A stretch of 64,000 nt of DNA from Orientallactaga sibirica (taxonomy: Eukaryota; Chordata; Mammalia; Rodentia; Dipodidae): assembly GCA_036365145.1 (NCBI GenBank), contig JAEOAD010000034.1, forward strand, positions 18,443,501 through 18,507,500, read 5' to 3'. The position numbers and the translations under genes were made by a program. A model generated the notes under the pieces. The model was given only the letters and a program-made list of their open reading frames with translations. It searched no databases and had not been told where the DNA came from. Shown piece after piece: positions 25,436 to 38,606 of this stretch. The first letter of the stretch is position 1. Each line of letters starts with the position of its first letter.

Positions 25436-26194
25436 TTCTTATCAGTCTGTGATTTGTGGAATTCTGAGGAAAGTGGATATTGGAGGGCTTAATGAACCAC
25501 AAGGATGAGAGCCAAGGAAGGCAAGGACAAAGGTGAGACAGGATCCAGTGCAGGGCTGGTTGTACTGCAGGGATGAGGGCCAAGGAAGACACAGGCAAGG
25601 TCAAGATTATATTACTTCTACTTCTTCTCAGGTCACACGATTGCTAGCCTCATTCAGAATAGAAGAAACTGGAGTTTGGGAAAATTTCAAAATTCAGGCC
25701 AACTGCATAATTTTCAGAGGCCAGTGGGGAAAAAAAATGGAAATGTGGAGTTCCTTGTTAACAATTTCAAGGTGGTGGGGAGAGCTTCCTCAACTTGGAA
25801 CTATGAGTCTCATGCCATGTGACTATGAAGCCAGCTTTGGTTCAAGAACCCAGAGCTGTGAAGAATACCTCGGGAATTGGTCTGTCACTTGCCTCCCACA
25901 CTTGTCTCCTTGACCTATACACACAGTTGCTTCGGGTGCTCTTTCTGAGCGTATACTATGGAAAAGGCCATTGGTTACCATTGAGAGTACTGGTCACTTA
26001 GGCAAATCCATTCCCTTCCCTGGCCCTCAGTTAATTCATCTATAAAAAATAGGGATGCTAATCTTTAGTTATAGGGCAGTATTGTTCTATCTCTTGAAGA
26101 GGGACTTTCAGGCATCTGCCTTCTAGCCTTCTGGGTCAGAAGACTTGGGGTTGGATGTCTTGCCACAAAGACGCTCTGCTGATCTAAAGGTCAG
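25436..26194. other. Single-copy intronic stretch
   Basis: Contains a local near-duplication: 'ggatgagagccaaggaaggc' at about 25503 and 'ggatgagggccaaggaagac' at about 25571, about 70 bp apart. No gene recognised. Confidence 0.5.
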
Positions 26195-26535
26195 AAGGCT
26201 GGATTCTGTTAAGAGCCCTTGCTAAACAAGAATGAGGACCTGAGCACTATCCTCACTCAGCACCCATGTAAAAAACTAGACCTGGTCATGCATCCTTGTG
26301 ATCCCAGCACTGACAGGGGAGAAACAAGAATATTGCTGAGGTTTGTTGGTCAGCCAGTCTAACAAAAAAATGGTGCAAACCAAAGGTTTGGTGAGAGATT
26401 CTCTCTCAGTGAAATAAGGTGGAAGAGTGACAGAGTAAGGATGACACCAGATGCCCCTCTGGCCTCGGAATGTGTTCATACAAGTTATGTACATCTGCAC
26501 ATACATGTGCATGAACACGTTTATGCATGCACATA
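26195..26535 (+). mobile_element. B4-like SINE, sense
   Basis: 'gttaagagcccttgctaaac', 'gtgatcccagcactgacagg', 'agagattctctctcagtgaa' and 'ccagatgcccctctggcctc', then alternating CA/TG sequence leading into the pentanucleotide array. Confidence 0.7.
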
Positions 26536-26540
26536 TACAC

Positions 26541-26672
26541 ACATAACAACATCACATCACATCACATCACATCACAACACAACACAACACAAACAACACA
26601 ACAACATAACATAACATAACATAACATAACATAACATAACATAACATAACATAACATAACATAACAACAACA
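26541..26672. repeat. Evolving pentanucleotide array
   Basis: ATCAC units change to AACAC units and then to about a dozen perfect ATAAC units (about 26604-26665). A 16-A run follows at 26686-26701. The array sits at the end of the B4 element. Confidence 0.95.
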
Positions 26673-26701
26673 CACCCTTAGGGGGAAAAAAAAAAAAAAA
26701 A

Positions 26702-27009
26702 GGCTGTATCCTACTTGGTATCCAGTGAATTATCAAGCCATTTTACTTCATCTGATCTCAGTATTGCTGTTTCTAAGTAACCTCTCATAATCCATCCATC
26801 TCCACTGTCTTATGCTAAGGAGTCAGTCTTGTGTGAATTGGCCAACTATTGCAGTGTGTGGATGTAGCCATGGACAGGAGAATAGTAAGAGCAATACCTG
26901 TGCCAATGTGCAAAGAGTCATGTTGAGGCCATCTGAATTGGGCCTCTTTTATTGAAATCTTAGGTGATCTTCATCGGTGTCTTCTTTTTAAAAAATACTC
27001 AGTTTTTTA
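26702..27009. other. Unique intronic stretch
   Basis: No feature recognised. Confidence 0.5.
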
Positions 27010-27386
27010 TTACATTTTTTGCATGTGCATGTGTGTATAATGTGTGTGCATGCTTGTTCATATGTGGGTACACATTGTGCATGAGGGTGTACATATGTGC
27101 ACACATATACATGTGGGGGCCAGAGGTCAATTTCAGGTGTCTGTCTTTATCATACTTCATCTTATTTATTGAGACAGGGTCTCTGATTGAACCCCAAACT
27201 CATTGATGCATCTAGTCTACCTAGTCAGAAAGCCCCAGAGATCCACCTGTCTGTGCCTCCCAAGTGCTAGGATTACAAGTGCATACCACCAGGCCTGGCA
27301 TTTATATGGGTTCTGGAGATCCAAATTCAGGTCCTCACACCTTCACAGTGAGTGCTTTCACAACTGAGTCATCATCCCAGCCAGGG
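27010..27386 (-). mobile_element. B4-like SINE, antisense
   Basis: 'tgtgggggccagaggtcaat', 'attgagacagggtctctgat', 'caagtgctaggattacaagt' and 'ccaggcctggca', finishing 'actgagtcatcatcccagcc', the reverse of the tRNA-like head. Confidence 0.8.
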
Positions 27387-27411
27387 TCTTCATTTTTCTG
27401 ATCCAAATGTA

Positions 27412-27490
27412 TACATGCATGCATAGATATATGTGTGTGTATATACATATACACACATATAAGCACGTATATATAGATATGTATGAACAT
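27412..27490. repeat. Alternating AT/GT low-complexity run
   Basis: Purine-pyrimidine alternation with ATGCATGCAT and TATATACATATACACACATA. Confidence 0.7.
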
Positions 27491-29344
27491 ATAGTGAGTA
27501 TGATAGCTGTACAGTGGTTATGAGGACCTTGTATAAAGACATTTATAGGTGACTAAAGCTTTTATTGTAAGAAGACTTATATCAGGAGAGGAACATTGGA
27601 GGTTATTTTGTATCTGTCCTTTCTCACTGATTTGGAAAACACACAAATATATTAAACATTCAGCCAGGCTTCAATTCCTTTTGTAAAAGAGGCATTGGCT
27701 CAATAGTCAGTTAATTCCATGAAAGAAAACCCTACCCTCTATGCTCAGCACTGCCAGAATCTCCTACCAGTCCTGGCAGAGAGAAAGGCCCCATGCATGT
27801 CATTAGAAAAGATGATGGACTATATTGCCTCATACAGCTAGTGTCTTTCTTCTCTATTTTATTCTACTTTCCTATTTATTTACTCCTTTGCTCCCCAAAC
27901 TGCCTTTCCTTCTTTGTCCCCTTATTCAGCTCTGGATACATTATCAGGCTATGGTAATATCTCTGCACTGCACTGGTCTAGGGGCTTCTAGGGACTGAAA
28001 CTCCTACAAAGGCACATTATTTGAGGGACATTTGAGGCCAGACAGACTTGTGGCTGGCCAGCCTCTGTCTGCATTCTGCTGAGAGTTGACTGCTTTGAGG
28101 CATGCAGACCTCATCCTCCTTTCTCATTCCCCCTCTATCTTCAGGCATTAGTGCCTTTACCACGGGTAGTTTCTCCTCTGTAAAGTGGACCTGACTATAG
28201 GTCCCTTCACAATATTCTGAACAATCAACGAATTGTAGTTTTCAATGGTGCCCAACACTGTATCTGCATATAGGAATAGGATAAGGAGGAACATTGCTTT
28301 ATTTCTGCTTAGATCTTTCTTTCTCTGGCATCCAGGACACTAGCTTCATTTCCTGGCCAGGCTTTCTGTGTGGGGTGAAAGCCAAAGCCCAGTGGGAATG
28401 TCACCAACTTGCCTGGGGCTCGGCATCAGTGGGCCTCTTTCTGCCTCATGTCACTCTGTCTCTTTCAAGGACAGCAGGCTGAGGGGGATGAAATAGCAAA
28501 TCAGTGGAAAATTTTTTCCACATAACAAAATCAGAAAGGATTAAGTAGATGGACAGCTCAGGAAGAGAGACAGCCTTGCTCCTCTTTGCTCCACGATGGC
28601 CTGTCAGACATTCTAAAAAATATAAAATAGGCTTTCAGGGGAATGCAGGAGGAGAAGAATTGAGCATTCACCTTAACTGCAAAGGGAAGCATCTGGGAGG
28701 ATAGATCTAGAAATACTCTAGAGATTCAGAAATACATTTTCCAGTGCCATCTCTGTGCCAGTATATGTGAGGATACAGATATGGGTTTGAATATATCCTT
28801 AGGTTAAATGTACCCAGTTCAATCGGCATATGCAGGGTTGAGCATATATGTAGATATCTGCCCATGAAGGTGCCTGAATGCAGACATGTATAAAGAACCA
28901 GTGTGTGCATATTAGTGCAGATTTTCATGGTGGAGTATGTAGGTCAGAATGATTGGACATTGTGCCAGGTGAGCATATTATGTGTGTGAGCATGTGGAAG
29001 GCACAGTATGTACCTATGGGTGCTGAATTATCCAAGTGTCCATGTGTGTATATACCTGGAAAGGCTGCTCTATATGTCAGGGAATGAATTTATGGACATG
29101 CACACATGAACAAATACTCATCAAGCCAGTGTAAGGTTGGAACAGTTTCACTGAATGCATATGTAACTATCCAAAACCCCAAACTCCGTGGCATTGGCAT
29201 TGAACACATCAATCTATATGTATGATGTAATAGCCATGTAAGAGCACATTGTCTGTGTTCAAGTTAGTAAATTTTCTGATAGTTCACAGAATCCCAGATT
29301 CATGAAATATATGTATTTGTGAACACAATTGTGCTTATATGTGT
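27491..29344. other. Mostly single-copy intron
   Basis: A MIR-like piece occurs near 28130-28290 ('ttctcctctgtaaagtggac'). 28700-29110 has many scattered TGTATATG-type runs. No exon seen. Confidence 0.5.
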
Positions 29345-29722
29345 TGTAGTCAGTGCTATGCTGCTGGGATGCACTTCCAAACCAGACACAGTTTATGGGA
29401 GGAAGGGGTTTATTTGAAGTTTACAGATCCAAGGGGAAGATCCATTGGTGGCAGCAGAAGCGGGCCCCCTTTCATAGATGCAAGCACAGACACATAGCTA
29501 GCCCCCACAAGCAAGAGCAAAACTGGCAGCCAAACAGCAGGGGACCCAGACAGAACTCAGATTTCTCTGCATATCTTTTGCTTGGAGTTCCAATCTGTCC
29601 CCAGTAACACCTTAGGGCTAGATCCCAGGATCTGCCCACAGGGATACCTCTTCCAGGCAGGCAGCTGGAGATCCAAGTTACAATAAAAGTCAATTGGGGG
29701 ACATAGAGTCAAACTACCATAC
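29345..29722 (-). mobile_element. MaLR-type LTR, antisense
   Basis: 'gaaggggtttatttgaagtt', 'ccaaggggaagatccattgg' and 'tgggggacatagagtcaaac' are the reverse of a rodent MaLR LTR (U3 at the right, polyadenylation region at the left). Confidence 0.68.
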
Positions 29723-32044
29723 TATGTAAACAGAGATAATCCCCTCATTTCCAGTTTTAGGTATCTTGTCTCTACATGAGAATTGGAGACTCAGGAAAAA
29801 GATACCTACATCTCTTAGCAAAGGGTTTGGTATAGCAAAAGATCTCTAGAAATATTTGCTGAGTTGTCAAAATGTAAGTTTAGTTTCTACAGCTTTGGAA
29901 ATGGCAGTAACAACGTAGCACAGCGTTGGAGAGATAGAATAACTCATGTTTCCTAATCTAATGTCATGAGGATACTCCAAATTGCAACCACAGTTCCCAC
30001 AGAGAACTTCCAACAGATGTGACTCTCATTCTATAGGAATTTATAATCAAACACAAGCCCGGGTTCTTCAAAGAAAGTGAACTTAAATGTCTGCATTACC
30101 TACAGTAAAAACTCATTTGCATATGGTTGAAGAAGTGGCAGTTCAAATAGTGCTCACTGCTGTAAACCTGACTGAGCACAACCTGGTGCTGATGTCTGTA
30201 TTAACTGATGTCAACACTGTGCACTTCTGGACCAATTCTTATCCATAAGTCAGGGGAATGATGGGAGGATAAAATGAGAAAGCATGTATGCACACAGTTG
30301 GAATACTGTAAGCACTAAACAAGCGTTAGTCATTCTACTGTTTTTAAATTGAATCCTTACATTATACCAAGCACTCTTGCAATGGCCCTGAGGTACTAGG
30401 ATCAATGAAACCCAGTCCCTATCCACCCGGCTCTCAGGGCAGTGATTGTTCCTGAGTTTGCATGATGAAAGTTAGGCTTTAAGAAGGTACTATTTTGAAA
30501 TGTCTCTCAACACTTAAAGTGGCAAAGATGTCCACCCAACTAGCTAATGGCAGAGACCAAAATCTGACCCTGTGCTCCAGAAGATAACTAGGAAAATCAC
30601 AAGTCAAGAAATTTTAGCATTTTCTATTCAGACATTTAGCTGCTTTTTTCAAGATATCTTCTAATCAGATTACTGCTATTAATTAAATCTTTGGTTTTTA
30701 TACAAAGAATATTCCCTCAAACTTCCTTCTTATAAATTTCTCTCTTAGCTTCTTCCAGTGACCAGGGAAGGAGTCAGGAGAGGGACCATCCACTTCCCCA
30801 TTCGTCACATGTGAGACTCTGGCCCAGATATATGAATGTCTCACCTGAGTTCATATAGCGAAGGTCAAAGGAGAAATTGATTTCTCCCTTATTGACACTG
30901 GCAACATGGGAACATCATTCTATCATGTTACCTGGGGAGAAGCTCCTAGCACTGAAACTGAGTAGAAAGATGTCTGCAAAAGTCACAATACTGCTAGTGT
31001 CTGGCCCAGCTGGAGAAGGTGTGATTTACCACTATCAAAGCAGTCAGTGTTCTGTTCCAGATGAGCATTGGATCACCTGACCCAGGTTTGTCATCCTCTT
31101 AGAATGAGCTGTTCAAGAAAGTCTTCCCTTTCTCCCTCCCCTGAGCTTGTCATCCTCTAATTGTCCCTTCCTTGCCAGAGGGCACCATCTGTGGCCAGTC
31201 TAAATTGGACTGAATGGTGTGGAATTGCAAGTCAAAAGGGCCCTGTAATCATTCCGCTGATGCCCTGGGCTCTGTGCTCCAGCACCGTGTTATAAATGAG
31301 GGTAATGGAGTAGAGCCTGAATTACAATCAAGACTTCTATGAACACACTGAACAAGTGTGCAGCTTATTTAAGGAATATAGAGGCAGATTATGCTCCCAA
31401 AGCAGAGCAAGTTGGAGCCAATCAATACTCAGTCCTTCAAATCAGGGCCACAGGGACTTTGATTTGGAAGAGGTCGCTGAGCAGGCTTAGGGGAAAAGAC
31501 TGCTCTGCGAAATCCTTCATTTCAGTTTGTCTTGTGTTACGTATGTCCATGGAACACCGACTCTGTGTTGGGTGATGGGGAATGAGCAGGCAGTAAAGGA
31601 GATGAGACCTTTAGTTAAAGATGCTCAGAGACCCAGAGAGCAGAAAGAAAGAAGTGAGGTGTGAAATGATCAAAGTGATGACTACCATGTAGGGTGATAA
31701 AGATAGCAATGGAAGGAAGCCCAGAGCAGGGGTCCCGACACAGCCTCACTGGCTGTAGGATGACTGATACGAGCTATGCAATGCTAGCTTGTCATGGCTG
31801 GCCCCATCACCTGCCGTTTGACCCACAATAGTGTAGCTTGAGATGGACACTAATAGTAGAAGTGGGGTGGGTGAAGGAGGAAGGTGGGCCTTGTGTTACT
31901 AGGCTCAGGAGCTCTTTTGGTGCTCCCTACTTCTGATTCTCCGTCTCCCAGTAACTGCCTTTCCTCCCTCTATGCCATGACCTTCCAGCACTCATGACTG
32001 GAAAGAGAACTCTCACTGTGCTTTCCTTCTTGTTTCGGCTTTGT
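29723..32044. other. Single-copy intron with a conserved-looking block and an L2-like relic
   Basis: 31200-31540 is repeat-free (see findings). About 31545-31730 reads like L2 ('caggcagtaaaggagatgag'). No gene recognised in the rest. Confidence 0.5.
31200..31540. promoter_or_regulatory. Possible conserved non-coding block
   Basis: Repeat-free, with AT-rich homeobox-like words and Mef2-like text ('cttatttaagga', 'gaattacaatca', 'gccaatcaatact'). Candidate only. Confidence 0.25.
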
Positions 32045-32328
32045 TTATGCATTGGTCTGTGGGTGTATGCGTTCATGTATGTGTTTGTGTGAGTGCAGGT
32101 GTGGAAGTCAGAGGACAACCTCAGGTGTCAGTCCTCACCTCCTACCTGGTTTGAGACAGGGTCACTTGTGCACTGCTGAGTACACAGAGCTGGCTGGCCC
32201 TGGATCTTCTAGGGATTCTACTTCTATCTCGCCACAGGCATGCGGCTTGGGTTCAGGGAATCCAAACACAGGTCATCACACATGCACAGAAAGCACTTTT
32301 ACCCACTAAGCCACCTCTCCAGCACCCA
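32045..32328 (-). mobile_element. B4-like SINE, antisense
   Basis: 'gaagtcagaggacaacctca', 'tgagacagggtcacttgtgc' and 'cactaagccacctctccagc' at its right end, with a GT-rich left end. Confidence 0.72.
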
Positions 32329-33777
32329 CTGAGCTTTGATTTTAACCTTGTATCCTAAGATATTCCTCAAGCTCCGGTATTTGCACTATGTACTACCAAA
32401 GCTACCAAGGGGAAGACAGAAGAGATGACAGTGATTAATGGCCCAAGCGAATCTTATTACTCAGTAAGGGTGATGAGAATAAGGGATGAGCAAAGCTAGA
32501 GAACCAGTGAAGGGAATAGAAACCTGCAGGGAGGTGAGAACTGAGGAAGGAGATCTTATAATATTTGGGCCTGAATTCCTCAGAGTAGTAGGCCTAGCTA
32601 GATGTTGAATGCTGGGTAAAATCTTTGAAGGCAGGAGAGAACAGGGTGGATAAACTCTATATGAACCAAGACAAGATGTTTCTTGAAATAGGTAGATTGT
32701 GTTGTGGCTTCCAAACGCAAGGGTTTCAGCCACCAAGAGATGGATTCATGGATAAGTATCCCTCAATACCCATCCTCTCCTTTTTGCAAATTGCTGCTGG
32801 AGTCTGATCAAATATGATCATCTCTTAGTCTCTTTTTGTTTCATGGATTCCATAGCTCTCATCCTCCAATGTTCTATGGGTGGTGCAGGCTCCTTGGACT
32901 CTTCACAGTTTGTTATCTGACATTCTGCAGTGACAATCAGATGCTGAGCCTCCTGGGTAGGAGATCAACCCATCAAACATAGCAAAAGAAGCCCAAGGAA
33001 CTTATCACAGCATCTCGAGGACAGGCTGAAGGGTTCCTAGCATTATGAGAGAATTTAGCACTCCTGGCTCCAAAGCTGCAAAATCACTGCCAGATTAAGG
33101 GAGGTTTTGCCCTGGCATCTGCTCCTTGTGAAACCTTGTTTCTAACAGAGAGACAAGAATAATACTAAATTATAGGGCTCTGTGACTTAAGGCAAGTTTC
33201 CTCATTCTCTAGATCAGTAAAATAAATGGGTTAAATTAATGATCTCTATGCCCTCACACTTTTTTACTAGGATTTTCCATGCATCTAAGTCATCACTGTA
33301 GGGATAATCTGGGGGTCAAGAGCACAGGTGACCAGGGAGAAGGGACTCACATACTGTTTTCAAAATATAAATTTTATACTTATGACCTCTGTTTCTTTTT
33401 CTTTAACTTTGATACAGAAATACAGAGGCTCTTTCTCTCTCTCCAAACAATCAGATTTTTCTTTGACAATGGTGAAATGTAAACGAGTGGCAAGAAGATA
33501 GACATCTGACAGGGCATGTCTACACACTCAATGATGTTCTATGTTTCTTTACACACTTCATCCCCCAATACAATAATTACAAGAGATTAGTTTTATGGTC
33601 CCATTTTCCCATATAAGGCAAGTAAGACTGAGAGAAATGAACTTGTTAAAGGTCAATTCCATGGAGTACATAGAAAGGAACAAACTGATCCTAAAAGCAA
33701 TGTCTTACATTGGTAAGACAGCATGCTTCCAATACCTCTTTTTAGGGGACATTTGGGCCTTAAGAACAAAGGAAGTA
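32329..33777. other. Single-copy intron
   Basis: A MIR-like piece lies near 33165-33245 ('ttcctcattctctagatcag'). No gene recognised. Confidence 0.5.
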
Positions 33778-33937
33778 AGTAGGGCGTGGTGGCACATGCC
33801 TTTAATCTCAGCACTCTGGAGGCAGAGGTAGGAAGATCGCCATGAGTTTCAGGCCACCCTGAGACTCCATAGTGAATTCCAGGTCAGCCTGGGCTAGAGT
33901 GAGACCCTACCTTGAAAAACAAAACAAAACAAAAAAT
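33778..33937 (+). mobile_element. B1-type SINE, sense
   Basis: 'gtagggcgtggtggcacatg', 'gcactctggaggcagaggta' and 'aggtcagcctgggctagagt', then an AAAAC-rich tail. The only sense B1 in the window, placed directly before a B4. Confidence 0.9.
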
Positions 33938-33952
33938 AACAGAGGAAGTGGG

Positions 33953-34305
33953 GGATGGGGAGATGGCTCAGCAGGTAAGAGCACTTATTACACAAGCATG
34001 AGGACCTAAATTAAATCCCCAGCTCCTATGTATAAATCCAGTCGTGGCTATGCTTGCCTGTAACCATGGTGCTGAGAGGGGATGGAGCCAGAATGCCTGG
34101 GGCTTGCTGGTGAGCCTATCTGACCAAAAATGGCAGTTTCAGGCTCAGCAAGAGACTCTAGCTCAAGGGGAAAAAAAAGTAATGGAAGAGGACCCCTGAT
34201 GTTTTCCTCTGCAGTGTGCTCATGGGGCATATGGATATGTACACCATGTACAAGCTCATACACCATACCACCCAGATTATATATACACCAAAAGAAACAA
34301 AATGA
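33953..34305 (+). mobile_element. B4-like SINE, sense
   Basis: 'ggggagatggctcagcaggt', 'acacaagcatgaggacctaa', 'ggggcttgctggtgagccta', 'aagagactctagctcaaggg'. Its right part is degraded. Confidence 0.78.
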
Positions 34306-35029
34306 GAGTGAACAATGTGTAACACTACCATGGGACGTTGAAACATGTAGTCAGAGCATTGGAGTGAACCAAGAGAATAGTTGTCCTGGAACTTCTCATG
34401 TCACATCTGTGTGAACTTGAGCCCTCTATTTCTGTACCGTAATGTGAAGCTTCTTTTTTGTTTACCCAAGACATTAGTGACACTACTTGGTTTGGGATCA
34501 GGAAACCAGGCTTGAATTCATGTTCTGCCACTTATGAGATGAAAAATGTAGTCCCTTCTGCTGGAAACAAAAGGGTATCCTTTTCTCTACCTTGTCTACC
34601 TGTGGTTCTAGTGAGGAATAAATAAGGCAATGAATGAAAGACTCAAGCCTGACTCTAAAGAAGATACATTAAGTATCCATTCCTGATCCTGTTCTTCAGG
34701 TACCTTCCGTGCACTAGCTGGTGGTGCTGTGGGACAAAGAAGATGATGGGAGGAGAAGGCAAACCTCATGGTTTAGGTGGGCATTCAATAAATGAACAAA
34801 AGTGAGTGCTCAGCCACAAATGGATCATCTACACCATCCCCTCAGAGGCTGGAGAAATATAGTGGAAGAGGAGGCAGAAAGCAAGCAAGAGTTCTAGGAA
34901 GGTGACAGTGGTGTGGAACGCTGACTTTCAGCATGATATGTCTATTGCTCTTTTGAACTCACAGCATTTGTGATTATCTCTAGATCAGTCCCATCAACAT
35001 TTTCTCATGGAGGGTGGAGGGACTCATAG
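34306..35029. other. Intronic stretch with MIR and L2-like relics
   Basis: MIR-like about 34480-34640 ('ccaggcttgaattcatgttc'); L2-like about 34700-34930 ('cattcaataaatgaacaaaa'). No gene. Confidence 0.5.
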
Positions 35030-35378
35030 GGGACCCCCCTTCCCTGAGGATTCATATGCAGTTAATGGTTGATGGGGGGAGGAGAGAAGTTTTCTTCAGT
35101 GCTATAGCCACTGGTAAGGTGTCAATGTGCCCATAAACCAACCTTTACTCATATTCCTGTAAGCTACCTTTACAAAACTTATTGGGTTACAAAAACCAAA
35201 ATACATGAAAGTTGAAGGGGGAAACCTGGGAAGAGGAAGAGGTTCAGTTGAAGTAGAAGGGAGATGAGGGAGTGTAACAAGGGTTCAGATGATAGAAATA
35301 TATTATGTGTATGCTTGAAATTGTCAGAAAACAACTCATTATTGTATATAATTAAAATGTGCTAATAAAAAAAATAGA
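35030..35378 (+). mobile_element. Rodent L1 3'-UTR fragment with A-tail
   Basis: 'gcagttaatggttgatgggg', 'gttttcttcagtgctatagc' and 'cactggtaaggtgtcaatgt' follow the rodent L1 3' UTR. It ends 'gtgctaataaaaaaaata'. Strongly 5'-truncated. Confidence 0.72.
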
Positions 35379-36959
35379 ACAAATGAAACATCAAACACAT
35401 GGAGAAAACTAGAGAGCATGTTGAAGCTAAATAACAAAGAAAAATATGTGAAAATGCAAGGAGGAAGGAAGACTGTTCAGGAGACAATAACTAGGAGAAA
35501 TGTGAATCAATTCCACCAACCCTCCATTTTCAAATCTAATCTGAAATGATAGGCTTTGCTCTCTTGCCAATAATTCTTAATTCTTATCTTCCTCTCCCCT
35601 TTTAAACTGGGGATAACTATATTATTTATCTACAAAGAGTGGCTTAGAAAAAAAAATAGTTTCATATGAAAGATGCATTTCCCAAAGCAGTTAGAGGTGG
35701 GCAGATTGGAAACAGGGGCAGGCTGAGCACTGACAGCTGGGAGAAGGAGGAGGTCTGATGTACTCTTGGGATGCTCTTCTCCAACTACTGCTTCCGAGCC
35801 CTGACTCTGTCACACCCCTACCACCCCTTCACCTTCAGTCCCCACAGGCAGCCTCTCAAACTCAGCACAGCACTGATGTCACTCTTTAGGCTGTCAGCCT
35901 GGCTGACATGGAATCTCTTAGCATCATGAACTGCCCAGGCTATAGACTCTGCATGCCTTGTCCAAATCCTTCATCAATGAAGAACACCTGCTGGCCTCAC
36001 ACACACTTCCATAGAAGCCAGTGCATCCTATCTCATGGAACTACCTCCAGTTGTCACTTTTGTTGACTTTCCTTTTTAGTTCTCTTAGATTGCAATCTTC
36101 TTGAGGAAAAGAAATGTAAAAATAAGCATGGAAGAGTGCATTTATTCAACAAATATTTCCTGGGAACCTACTACATGCTGAAGTACTGAGGACGTCAATG
36201 CCCTGGATAGTCAGTGTTCTGTTATGAACAAGTGATGAAATGGGTGGGTGAATAAACAAACTGAAGCAAAGGGGAGACAGTCCTGATGACTGTTAGCAAG
36301 AACAGAGGGTCCATGTCGCAAGATCAGAGAATCTGTGAGGGAAGAAATAAAGTTTATCTCTTCCTTCTGTCCCCAGGATCTAGCACGGTGCCTGGCACAT
36401 TCTGCACAATCAATGATTTATGAGGAACACAGTGTTTGAGGAGGAAGAGGGTAATAATTACATTTTCTTTCAGGAGTAAGGCCAGACCTTCCAGTATATG
36501 AGCACATTGCTATGTCCAGCCTTATTTTCTCTCAATTCTACATTAGATGTGATATCAGTAGGGCAGATTGTGACCCTTCTTTTACAAAGAAAATCATGTA
36601 TGCTCTGTGATTTCTCCTCAAATAAACTGGTCTATTGGTATAAAGGGAACATACTGACCTAGGCTACTGGCTCACCGTTCAGTGTTCTCATCACTAACCC
36701 AGGCTGTTTGAGTAGGTCAAAGCAACTGGGATATGTCTGTTATCCATCCACATATCATCCTATATAGCTTGTAATTTTTATTTGTAGTAGGTGGAGATCA
36801 TCATTAACCTCTGAACCAGGGCTAGGTCTGATTGAATGAAGGAGCCCAAAGTGAGACTTGCCATTTTACTGGTCCATTGACAAGATGTGGTATTCCCACT
36901 TTTATTTTTCTATCTATGGGATGAATATACTAGTCACTCTCTGCTTCTTCTGTAATGAT
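35379..36959. other. Intronic stretch, partly old MIR/L2
   Basis: About 36130-36450 reads as L2/MIR ('tattcaacaaatatttcctg', 'cacggtgcctggcacattct'). The rest is unique with no exon signal. Confidence 0.5.
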
Positions 36960-37266
36960 GACTGTATTAATTATTCAACTCAGTGCTCTGACCAAATACC
37001 TAGCAGGAAGCAACTTTGGGAAAGAAATAGTTTAATCTGCCTTACAATTTCAAAAGAATACATTCTATCATAGTGAGAAAAACATAGCAAATAGAGCATG
37101 AAGCCAGTTCCTTACTTTAGAGTCAGTGTTAGGAAGCAGAGGGTGGACAGGAAGTGGGGCTGGACTATACAACCTAAAGACCTGCTCCAAACAGTGCCAC
37201 CTGCTGGGTACCAAAAGTTCACACACCCGCAGGAAACTGGTGGACATTTCACATCCGAACCACAAC
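36960..37266 (-). mobile_element. MaLR/ORR1-like LTR, antisense
   Basis: 'acaggaagtggggctggact', 'aacctaaagacctgctccaa' and a right end 'catccgaaccacaaca', the reverse of TGTTGTGGTTTGAATG-type ORR1 starts. Confidence 0.78.
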
Positions 37267-38016
37267 AAAGCCCCTCTATTATTTCTGCTTCTTTCCACTG
37301 CACCCCTTGTGTATCTGCAGCCTTCTTGCCTCATTGTAACTTTTCCCCATCTGAAAACACTTCAGTCTTCTGTTTGTTGGAATATGGACTATTCTTTAAG
37401 ACTCCTCCAAGACTATGTTAGATCCAGACAGAAGACATCTTTCCTTCATGCTTCTTATTTTGACTTAGAGCTATTTATATAGCATGTCTTTTTTTTTCTT
37501 GACCTCTTGGACTAATCTCCTGAGGACTGAGTCTCACAATGCCAGATCTCAGAAAAGGTTGCTTCACTATATGAATCTTTAAAGTGAGCATGCAATTGCC
37601 TTTGCTACAGAGATAACTTATAGTCAATACAGAGAAAAATGAACTAGCATATAATTAAAATTACCTCTGTCTCCTCTGTTTAAAGAGTTCTATTGTTGTG
37701 ATGTCCCACAGTACCTACATAGGCATATCCTAACCAAATCATAAGATTGCCTATTTTCTGTGTAAATTTCCTCTCCCAAGCACTATGATAAAGTAAGCTC
37801 TTTGAAACTTAAAATTCTATTCATTTGCAGTCTCCTAACCTTGATCAAATTGTTAGATATATTTCTGTGGAGCTTCTATATGGGCAGCAATCTATCACCA
37901 ATGCCCTGAATGGCCATCTCTTCTCTTATATTTGAAGGTAGCTTAGTTGTAAAGTATCACTATACTAGAGGCCAATAAAAGACAAAAGAAGAGACAAGGC
38001 TATTTATATAAAATAA
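37267..38016. other. Unique intronic stretch
   Basis: No gene or dispersed repeat recognised. Confidence 0.5.
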
Positions 38017-38027
38017 GTGTGTGTGTG

Positions 38028-38066
<39 letters not shown>
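38017..38066. repeat. (TG)n microsatellite
   Basis: Two TG tracts with one TAG interruption; the longer has about 18 units. Confidence 0.95.
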
Positions 38067-38067
<1 letters not shown>

Positions 38068-38199
38068 TTCAAGACACTAGTAAATCAGAATACTATGACT
38101 ATATATGTTATGTTATATGTAACTGTGGCATGTTTATTAAGCATCAAGAACATTGCAATGTTGATTTTCATTATTTGATTTTTAAAAATAAGCACAACA

Positions 38200-38330
38200 C
38201 AGGCTCTGTTATTACATTCATTTTGCAGATGAGAGAACTGAGGCGCAAAGAAGTTAAGACCTTGTCAAAAGTTACATGGATTGAACACATTCAGGAAGCA
38301 AATCTCCAGAGCCTCTGAGCTTATGCAGCT
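38200..38330 (-). mobile_element. MIR SINE relic
   Basis: 'attttgcagatgagagaact', 'gaggcgcaaagaagttaaga' and 'ttgtcaaaagttacatgg', a clear MIR antisense core. Confidence 0.7.
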
Positions 38331-38606
38331 TACAATATTTCCTCCTTATGGAAGTGTCAAGAAGTGCTTAGCTACTATGAGGATCGTGGAAGATGTCCAA
38401 AGCAAGGAATAATGTTGAGTGGGGTGAACTTTTAGAGGCTCAGAAAAAGCATCCCCTAAGACACTGAATTGGGAAATAGCAAAGTACAGATGGTATCTTT
38501 CTTATGGTGGTTTGACTCAAGGGTTTTAACTTAGTAAAACTGTGAAATGATACACATTCCATAGAAACTATACTTTGATTACCCATACATACATCCTATT
38601 TTTTAC

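Noticed and set aside
26541..26672. CRISPR-like array
   Set aside because: Units are 5 bp with no spacers; a simple tandem repeat in a mammalian intron.
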